From the NCBI RefSeq assembly GCF_000429725.1, contig NZ_AUCK01000001.1, positions 124,001 through 188,000 on the forward strand: DNA of 64,000 nt, given 5' to 3'. The translations under genes and the position numbers were made by a program. Positions 58,320 through 64,000 of this stretch are shown in pieces. Below the pieces are notes generated by a model, which was not told the origin of the DNA, searched no databases, and worked only from the letters and a program-made list of their open reading frames with translations. Position 1 is the first letter of the stretch; every line of letters starts with the position of its first letter. The DNA is from Alkalicoccus chagannorensis DSM 18086 (GTDB lineage Bacteria; Bacillota; Bacilli; Bacillales; Salisediminibacteriaceae).

Positions 58320-60150
58320 TATTCAGAAGCTGGATGATCACTTATCCAATAAAATCGCGGCTGGGGAGGTCGTTGAACGCCCTGCTTCTGTCGTGAAAGA
58401 ACTTGTGGAAAATGCCGTTGATGCCGGCAGCACCTCTATTCGTATTGAAGCAGAAGAGGGAGGGCTGCAGCTGATCCGTGTGATGGATAATGGGCGCGGT
58501 ATCGCTCCGGATGACCGGGAGACAGCCTTTGAACGGCATGCAACAAGCAAGATTAAAACCGACAGAGACCTCTTCCGGATCCAATCGCTCGGATTCCGAG
58601 GAGAAGCTCTCCCGAGTATCGCTTCGGTATCCGACGTCACGCTGACCACGTCGACGGACGGTCTGGAAGGAGAGCAGCTCGTTTACAGGGGAGGCAGCCT
58701 GAAAAGCCGGAAAGCCGCTCCGCCGAGACAGGGCACGGATATCGTAGTCAGGGAGCTGTTCTTCAATACACCGGCCCGGCTCAAGTATGTAAAAACAATC
58801 CACACCGAATTGGGTCATCTCAGTGATGTCGTGAATAGACAGGCAATGGCGAGGCCGGACATTGCTTTCACACTGGTCCATCAAGGAAGAGAGCTGCTCC
58901 GGACTACCGGCAGCGGATCGATGCAGCAGGTAATGATGGCGGTCTACGGTCATCAGGCAGCGAAAGGGATGACGCATTTCGAAGCTGAGAACGAGGACTT
59001 TCATATTCAGGGCTATGCTGGCAGTCCATCGGATTACCGGGCAAACCGCTCCTACATCACAACGATTATCAATGGGCGCTTTGTAAAAAGCATCGCCGCG
59101 GCTCGGGCTGTGACAGCAGGGTATGACTCGCTTCTGCCGATCGGACGTTTCCCGATCATCTGTCTTCACATTACGCTGCATCCACTGCTTGTTGATGTCA
59201 ACGTGCATCCATCCAAGCTGGAAGTGCGGCTCAGCAAAGAAAAAGAGCTTCAGCAGCTGATTGAAGAAACCCTCCGCAGGCAGTGGAAGCAGGAGGCTGT
59301 CATTCCCGAGCCGGCTGCCAGAAAGCCGAAGCCCGCATCGGAGCAGCAGACGCTGTTCGAAGCCGGCAGAGCTGCACGAGATCCACAGATCAAGGAAACT
59401 TTCGTTTCGTTTGCTGCGCAGGAAAAGAGAACCCCAGACCCCTCCCCCTCTTCCTATGCAGAACAGCAGACCGAGTCTGCAGAAGAGGATACAGCAGAAC
59501 ATGTGTCGTTTCAGGAAAGCGCTGCAGGAGAACAAGCCGCTGCAAAGGAGGGGGATGCCGTCCGGGTTCCGGAGATGGACATTGTCGGACAGGTACATGG
59601 AACTTATATTATTCTTCAGAATGAACAGGGCATGTACATGATTGATCAGCATGCTGCTCAGGAACGCATCAACTATGAGTTTTATTACGACAAGCTCGCA
59701 TCCCCGCAGAGGGACCAGCAGGAGATGCTGGTACCTATCATGCTGGAGACGACGGTGGAGGAAGAAGTCTTCTTTACCGAGCATCTGGAAGAACTGGCGG
59801 AAGCAGGCGTCTTTCTGGAACCGTTCGGCCCGCGCACGTTCCGGATTCCGTCCGTTCCGGCCTGGTTTCCTGCTGGAGCTGAGAAAGAGTGTATCGATGA
59901 TATTATCGAACAGCTCCGCAGGGACAAAGAAATCCATATCGGCCGTCTTCGTGACGATGCGGCGGCTATGATGGCCTGCAAAAAAGCGGTGAAAGCGAAC
60001 CATCATTTATCCCGTCAGGAAATGACGGCCCTAGTCGATAACTGGAGACACTGCAGAGATCCATTCACCTGCCCGCACGGAAGGCCGGTGATGGTGCATT
60101 ATTCCGTCTATGAACTTGAGAAGATGTTTCAGCGGGTGATGAATTCATGA
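58312..60150 (+). CDS. mutL: DNA mismatch repair protein MutL (endonuclease type)
   Basis: GHKL ATPase coordinating mismatch repair. The 612-residue protein has the N-terminal ATPase motifs LSNKIAAGEVVERPASVV, DNGRGI, and RGEALPSI, the FNTPARLKY motif, a Gln/Glu-rich linker (about 330-420) with a QQTLF clamp-like motif, and the C-terminal endonuclease motif DQHAAQERINYE (about 445-456) with ACKKAVKAN and CPHGRPVM. So it nicks DNA itself, as expected for species lacking MutH. It starts inside mutS, and its stop overlaps the next gene (ATGA). Confidence 0.97.
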   Translation: MADIQKLDDHLSNKIAAGEVVERPASVVKELVENAVDAGSTSIRIEAEEGGLQLIRVMDNGRGIAPDDRETAFERHATSKIKTDRDLFRIQSLGFRGEALPSIASVSDVTLTTSTDGLEGEQLVYRGGSLKSRKAAPPRQGTDIVVRELFFNTPARLKYVKTIHTELGHLSDVVNRQAMARPDIAFTLVHQGRELLRTTGSGSMQQVMMAVYGHQAAKGMTHFEAENEDFHIQGYAGSPSDYRANRSYITTIINGRFVKSIAAARAVTAGYDSLLPIGRFPIICLHITLHPLLVDVNVHPSKLEVRLSKEKELQQLIEETLRRQWKQEAVIPEPAARKPKPASEQQTLFEAGRAARDPQIKETFVSFAAQEKRTPDPSPSSYAEQQTESAEEDTAEHVSFQESAAGEQAAAKEGDAVRVPEMDIVGQVHGTYIILQNEQGMYMIDQHAAQERINYEFYYDKLASPQRDQQEMLVPIMLETTVEEEVFFTEHLEELAEAGVFLEPFGPRTFRIPSVPAWFPAGAEKECIDDIIEQLRRDKEIHIGRLRDDAAAMMACKKAVKANHHLSRQEMTALVDNWRHCRDPFTCPHGRPVMVHYSVYELEKMFQRVMNS

Positions 60151-60926
60151 ACACCGCGGTAACCACTGCCGCTAAGCATGCCCGGCACCTCCGTTCAGAA
60201 GCGGAATCGTTCGCGCAAGCGTACCATGTTCCATATATTCAGCGTGAAAAGCAGTCGTTGGAAACGCTGCTGGCCTCGGCTCCGGACGGCTTGTTTATTC
60301 TCGAGCGCGATACGATCTCCTGGACGAATGGTCACTCTTACCGGTGGTACCATCCGAATACGGCAGTGCTTCGTCTGAAACGGCTTGCAAGAGGGCAGAA
60401 CGATGCGCTCGTGGATGCAGCGGCCATCTCTCCTGGTGACAGCATGATCGATGCTACAGCCGGACTGGGGGCGGATGCCCTCGTGTGTGCCGGTGCGGGT
60501 GCCTCGGTCACGGCAGTGGAGAGCGAAGCAGTTCAGGCTGTGCTTCTGCGGGAAGGCCTGCGGCGCTATCCTTTTGCACAAGAGTGGATGAAGCAGGCAG
60601 CTGCACGTATCACCGTTGTTCACAGCCCTCATACCGGCTATCTGCAGTCCATTCCGGATGGGAGCACCGATATTGTGTATTTCGATCCTGCTTTTTATGA
60701 ATCGGTGGACGCCTCCTCCGGCATAGACATGCTGCGGGACTCCTGGAATACATCTCCTCTGCAGGCAGAGGCAGTAGCAGCCGCCAGAACGAAGGCAGCA
60801 CGAATTATCGTGGTGAAAGACCACTTCCGCAGCCCGGTCTTCGAGGAGTTCGGGTTTGATCGGCTGCACCGCCCTTCTGCAAAACAGCATTACGGGATTA
60901 TCAATACGGGGGTGGGAAGAACATGA
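60147..60926 (+). CDS. putative SAM-dependent methyltransferase (RsmJ/YhiQ-like)
   Basis: A 259-residue class I methyltransferase. SAM-binding motif I is IDATAGLGADALVCAGAG (about 101-118), the acidic AVESEAVQ follows, and the catalytic-type motif is YFDPAFYE (about 178-185). The pattern DATAGLGxDA plus DPxF is that of the SAM_MT family containing RsmJ (16S rRNA m2G1516 in E. coli). Substrate in Firmicutes is not established. It overlaps mutL by four bases and miaA by four bases (ATGA at both junctions), so it is translated as part of a mutS-mutL-miaA-hfq unit. A nucleic-acid substrate is likely by context. Confidence 0.8.
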   Translation: MNTAVTTAAKHARHLRSEAESFAQAYHVPYIQREKQSLETLLASAPDGLFILERDTISWTNGHSYRWYHPNTAVLRLKRLARGQNDALVDAAAISPGDSMIDATAGLGADALVCAGAGASVTAVESEAVQAVLLREGLRRYPFAQEWMKQAAARITVVHSPHTGYLQSIPDGSTDIVYFDPAFYESVDASSGIDMLRDSWNTSPLQAEAVAAARTKAARIIVVKDHFRSPVFEEFGFDRLHRPSAKQHYGIINTGVGRT

Positions 60927-61846
60927 AACAGCCGCTTATCGTTATCTGCGGACCAACAGCCGTTGGAAAAAGTGAACTGGCAGTAAATACTGCTGAAACC
61001 ATTCATGGCGAGATCATCAGCGGGGATTCCATGCAGGTGTACCGGGGCTTTGATATTGGGACTGCTAAAGTAGATGAACGCACCCGCAGCAGAGTGCCGC
61101 ATCACTTGATTGATATCCGCTCACCGGAAGCCTCGTATTCAGCTGCGGATTTTAAGCTGGAAGCTTCCGCAGCGGTGAGAGATATCACTTCCCGCGGTGC
61201 AGTTCCTGTGATTGCCGGGGGCACTGGGATGTATCTGCAGAGCCTGATTTATGATTATCATTTCGCCCATCACCAGGAAGATCCGGAGTATCGGGCCGGT
61301 CTGGAGCGGAGATTGCGCGAAGAGGGTCCGGTACACCTGCATGAAGAGCTGCGCAGCCTGGCTCCGGAAACAGCTGCACACATTCATGTAAACAATACCC
61401 GGCGCGTGATCCGGGCGCTGGAGAATATTCATACCGGAAGCACTCCTGCAAGAACAGCAGAAGAGGAGAAAAAAGAATCGGTGTATGACGTGATCTGGAT
61501 CGGCCTTTACCGTGACCGAGCGGCCCTGTACGACAGAATTAATCAGCGGGTGGACATTATGATGGACCGCGGTCTGCCGAAGGAAGCTGACGGACTCTAC
61601 AACCGCTATGGCCCGGACGTGCCTCCGATGCGTGCTATCGGCTATAAAGAACTTCTTCCGTACCTTGACAATCAGCAGTCCCTCCAGGAAGCAGCAGATG
61701 CTGTGAAGAAAAATTCCCGACGGTATGCGAAACGGCAGTTGACCTGGTTCCGTAACAAAATGCCGGTGCAGTGGTTTGATGTCGATGTTTATGGGGAAAC
61801 TGATATTATAAACGTCATCAAAGAGCGACTGCAGCATCGTAACTAA
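60923..61846 (+). CDS. miaA: tRNA dimethylallyltransferase
   Basis: Transfers dimethylallyl to A37 of tRNAs reading UNN codons, providing the substrate for MiaB. The 307-residue protein has the P-loop GPTAVGKSELAV (about 10-21), the SGDSMQVYRGFDIGTAKV motif (about 33-50), GGTGMYLQSL (about 98-107) and the ARRYAKRQLTWFR type motif as SRRYAKRQLTWFRN near the C-terminus. Length is family-typical. It overlaps the methyltransferase gene by four bases, and hfq follows after 21 bases, the widely conserved miaA-hfq pair. Confidence 0.97.
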   Translation: MKQPLIVICGPTAVGKSELAVNTAETIHGEIISGDSMQVYRGFDIGTAKVDERTRSRVPHHLIDIRSPEASYSAADFKLEASAAVRDITSRGAVPVIAGGTGMYLQSLIYDYHFAHHQEDPEYRAGLERRLREEGPVHLHEELRSLAPETAAHIHVNNTRRVIRALENIHTGSTPARTAEEEKKESVYDVIWIGLYRDRAALYDRINQRVDIMMDRGLPKEADGLYNRYGPDVPPMRAIGYKELLPYLDNQQSLQEAADAVKKNSRRYAKRQLTWFRNKMPVQWFDVDVYGETDIINVIKERLQHRN

Positions 61847-61867
61847 CATAACGAGGGGGACGGCTCT

Positions 61868-62113
61868 ATGAAACAGCAGCCCGTAAATATTCAGGATCAG
61901 TTTCTCAACCAGCTGAGGAAAGAAAGCATACCGGTCACCGTATTTCTTTTGAATGGCTTTCAACTGAGGGGGACAGTCAAAAGTTTCGATAACTTTACGG
62001 TTGTTCTTGATACGGACGGAAAACAGCAGCTGGTCTATAAGCACGCGATCTCGACTTTCTCTCCCCAGCGTCATGTGCAGCTACAGCAGGAAAAACCAAC
62101 TGCGCCTACGTAA
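61868..62113 (+). CDS. hfq: RNA chaperone Hfq
   Basis: Hexameric Sm-like RNA-binding protein. The 81-residue product has Sm1 ([20 protein letters not shown]) and Sm2 with the diagnostic YKHAIST motif (about residues 57-63), followed by a short tail. The rim arginine patch reads RKES rather than the Arg-rich RxxR of enterobacteria, consistent with the weaker sRNA annealing role in Bacillus. GAGGGGG precedes the ATG. A terminator follows, ending the mutS-to-hfq unit. Confidence 0.97.
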   Translation: MKQQPVNIQDQFLNQLRKESIPVTVFLLNGFQLRGTVKSFDNFTVVLDTDGKQQLVYKHAISTFSPQRHVQLQQEKPTAPT

Positions 62114-62139
62114 AGGCCCCCGCTTACGTGAAGTCGTGT

Positions 62140-62178
62140 AATCCCCTTCAGACCAGCACTGGATCTGAGGGGGATTTT
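62140..62178 (+). terminator. intrinsic terminator after hfq
   Basis: AATCCCCTTCAGA (62140-62152) pairs with TCTGAGGGGGATT (62164-62176), one G-U pair, 11-base loop, then TT. Confidence 0.82.
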
Positions 62179-62264
62179 CGCAGTAGACCCCGGCAGTCAG
62201 AAGGGTGCGTAAGAGGATTCGCTGCAGCAGGCCTACATAAAAGTAATTGAAGAAGGAGGAACCT

Positions 62265-63506
62265 ATGCCCTACAAAGAAAAAACGGTGATCACCGGAGTG
62301 CACCGGCAGGGAACATCGGAAGAAGATTTTCACTATCGTCTGGAAGAACTGCGAGCACTTGCAGAAACTGCGGGAGGCGAAGTAGTGTGGACAATGACGC
62401 AGACACTCAAGCACCCGAAAACAGGAACGTATCTCGGGAGTGGAAAACTGGAGGAATTGATGGAGGAGGCTGAAGCAGCGGAAGCCGATCTGATCGTCTT
62501 TAATGATGAATTAACGCCGTCGCAGCTCAGGAACATCACGGCAGAAACGGAGATAGCCGTCATTGACCGTACGCAGCTGATCCTCGACATCTTCGCTCAG
62601 CGTGCACAGTCCAGGGAGGGGAAGCTGCAAGTGGAGCTTGCACAGCTGAACTATACCCTGCCCCGCCTGCGCGGGCAGGGGAAAGTGCTCTCCCGTCTCG
62701 GCGGCGGGATTGGTACCCGCGGCCCGGGTGAAACCAAGCTGGAGATGGACCAGCGCCACATCCGAAACAGAATGACGGAGATCCGCCGTCAGCTGGATCA
62801 GACGGCGAGACATCGTATTCAGTACCGGGAACGCAGAAAGGAAAACAAGGCGTATCAAGTGGCGCTGATCGGCTATACAAACGCCGGAAAATCGACGATT
62901 CTCCGCCGGCTGACGGATGCAGATGTGCTGGTCGAAAATCAGCTGTTCGCCACCCTCGATCCCACAACAAAAAAGATGGTGATGCCGTCCGGTTTTTCGT
63001 TTTTGATGACCGATACGGTCGGCTTCATCCAGCAGCTTCCGACGACGCTCATCGCAGCATTCCGCTCGACGCTTGAGGAAGTGAAAGAAGCCGACTACCT
63101 GGTGCACGTTGTCGATGCCTCCCACCCTGATGCAGCGAATCATGAGTCATCGGTGCACGAACTGCTTCAGGAGCTGGATGCTTCGCACATCCCTGTGCTG
63201 ACCGTATACAACAAGCGCGACCAGCTGCAGAAAGATTTCATCGCATCTTCGAGCAGGCATGCCATGCTCATCAGTGCGGTCGACGATGAGGATCTCCGTT
63301 CCTTTCTGGAAAGGCTTCAGGCAGCGGTGATGGACTCCTTCCAGCCGTATGTATCCCGATTCCCGGCGGCGGACGGAAAATGGCTGCACCGGCTGAAAGA
63401 AGAGACTATTATTCAGAAAGAACGATTCCATGAAGAAGATGAAACGTATGAAATCCAAGGCTATGTTTCCGACAATGCTGCGATTTACTACGAAATGCAA
63501 AAATAG
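62265..63506 (+). CDS. hflX: GTPase HflX
   Basis: Ribosome-splitting/rescue GTPase of the TRAFAC class that acts on stalled 50S or 70S particles. The 413-residue protein has the N-terminal HflX domain (GSGKLEELMEEAEA, about 61-74), the glycine-rich GGGIGTRGPGETKLE segment, a coiled-coil, and the G domain: G1 IGYTNAGKST (about 202-211), DTVGF, and NKRD. ATG 62265 follows AAGGAGGAA. An upstream in-frame TTG at 62247 precedes that site and is rejected. Matches B. subtilis YnbA by position before ynbB. Confidence 0.95.
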   Translation: MPYKEKTVITGVHRQGTSEEDFHYRLEELRALAETAGGEVVWTMTQTLKHPKTGTYLGSGKLEELMEEAEAAEADLIVFNDELTPSQLRNITAETEIAVIDRTQLILDIFAQRAQSREGKLQVELAQLNYTLPRLRGQGKVLSRLGGGIGTRGPGETKLEMDQRHIRNRMTEIRRQLDQTARHRIQYRERRKENKAYQVALIGYTNAGKSTILRRLTDADVLVENQLFATLDPTTKKMVMPSGFSFLMTDTVGFIQQLPTTLIAAFRSTLEEVKEADYLVHVVDASHPDAANHESSVHELLQELDASHIPVLTVYNKRDQLQKDFIASSSRHAMLISAVDDEDLRSFLERLQAAVMDSFQPYVSRFPAADGKWLHRLKEETIIQKERFHEEDETYEIQGYVSDNAAIYYEMQK

Positions 63507-63518
63507 AAGGGTGGGTAC

Positions 63519-63541
63519 AGAACCGCTGCGGCGGTTCTTTT
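63519..63541 (+). terminator. hairpin terminator abutting the ynbB start
   Basis: AGAACCGC (63519-63526), TGCG loop, GCGGTTCT (63531-63538), then TTTATATG. The T-tract runs into the ynbB ATG at 63544. Confidence 0.75.
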
Positions 63542-63543
63542 AT

Positions 63544-64000
63544 ATGACGAATTGGATGAAAGAAGCAGAAGAGATACAACGCAGTCTCGCAGCCTCGTTC
63601 GAGCGGATTGGACAGGTGGTCGAAGCCAACCAGCGGAAAGTGCTGCAGGCGTTCAGAAGCAGACAGGTATCCGATTTTCATTTCCAGGAAATAACAGGAT
63701 ATGGATATGACGACAGCGGCCGGGAGGTGCTGGAGCAGGTGTACGCAGACGTCTTTGGTGCAGAAGCTGCGCTCGTCCGTCCTCAGTTTGTATCGGGAAC
63801 CCACGCAATCAGTACAGCCTTGTTTGGACTGCTCCGCCCGGGCCAGGAACTTCTTTACATAACAGGAGCCCCGTACGATACGCTGGAAGAAGTTATCGGC
63901 ATCCGCAGCGGAGTGGAGAATCAAGGAACGCTGAAGGATTTTGACATCAAGTATGACCAGGTTCCTCTGCGCGAAAACAACATTGATATTCCTGCTGTGC
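63544..64000 (+). CDS. ynbB: YnbB-like PLP enzyme (methionine gamma-lyase / aluminium-resistance family), 3' truncated by window
   Basis: The first 152 residues of a Cys/Met-metabolism PLP-fold protein. They show VSDFHFQEITGYGYDDSGRE (about 41-60), VYADVFGAEAALVRPQFVSGTHAI and LRPGQELLYITGAPYDTLEE, all typical of YnbB. B. subtilis places ynbB after ynbA and before glnRA. Physiological role is not well defined. The ATG at 63544 follows a hairpin directly and has no recognisable ribosome site. ATG 63556 is an alternative. The end and catalytic Lys lie beyond the window. Confidence 0.88.
   Translation, partial: MTNWMKEAEEIQRSLAASFERIGQVVEANQRKVLQAFRSRQVSDFHFQEITGYGYDDSGREVLEQVYADVFGAEAALVRPQFVSGTHAISTALFGLLRPGQELLYITGAPYDTLEEVIGIRSGVENQGTLKDFDIKYDQVPLRENNIDIPAV

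Noticed and set aside
58342-60006. Long minus-strand open frame (554 codons) opposite mutL, and a similar one opposite infB (17612-19027)
   Set aside because: Both lie wholly inside certain genes on the other strand, have no ribosome site or domain-like sequence, and reflect codon bias of the true gene.

Overview
The window is a stretch of core chromosome from a low-GC Gram-positive (Firmicutes, Bacillaceae) with roughly balanced base composition. Gene content and order follow the Bacillus subtilis rpsB-to-ynbB region almost gene for gene: PolC-type replicase, RNase Y, RNase J2, MlpA, YmcA, SpoVS, GTG/TTG starts with strong AGGAGG sites, and one coding strand (plus) for every intact gene. Non-B. 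subtilis-like composition, GC-rich intergenic repeats and several absent sporulation genes suggest a halo-alkaliphilic, perhaps asporogenous lineage (Alkalicoccus / Salisediminibacterium type). That placement is inference.

Layout. 0-8.5 kb: end of a SwrB-like gene, then rpsB-tsf-pyrH-frr-uppS-cdsA-dxr-rseP (translation, ribosome recycling, undecaprenyl and phospholipid precursors, MEP pathway, site-2 protease). 8.6-14.7 kb: proS and polC. 14.8-19.9 kb: the rimP-nusA-ylxR-ylxQ-infB-ylxP-rbfA operon behind a promoter and an early terminator hairpin. 20.9-26.8 kb: truB-ribF, rpsO, pnp, mlpA. 26.9-30.3 kb: asd-dapG-dapA (aspartate/DAP/lysine branch). 31.3-41.3 kb: rnjB, ftsK/spoIIIE, a GntR regulator, the ymfF-ymfH-ymfI set, ymfK and a RodZ-like ymfM. 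41.4-46.1 kb: pgsA-cinA, a DEAD-box RNA helicase, and recA with a clear LexA box. 47.4-53 kb: rny, ymdB, spoVS, tdh-kbl. 53.7-64 kb: miaB-ymcA, mutS-mutL-methyltransferase-miaA-hfq, hflX, and the start of ynbB.

How the genes work together: three RNA-decay factors (PNPase, RNase J2, RNase Y) plus the Y-complex subunit YmcA and Hfq lie in one neighbourhood. Ribosome maturation and initiation factors share the nusA operon. Mismatch repair (MutS, MutL) and SOS recombination (RecA) are close together.

No CRISPR array, prophage, secondary-metabolite cluster or tRNA/rRNA gene is visible. The unexplained material is in the long intergenic spaces near 20, 30.5, 46.5 and 53.3 kb. These hold a decayed IS1182-like transposase, its solo terminal hairpin, and a three-copy interspersed repeat with a structure-conserving hairpin. 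Compared with B. subtilis order, ylxY, ymxH, spoVFA, spoVFB, ylzJ, tepA, ymfJ, pbpX and cotE are missing from their usual places.
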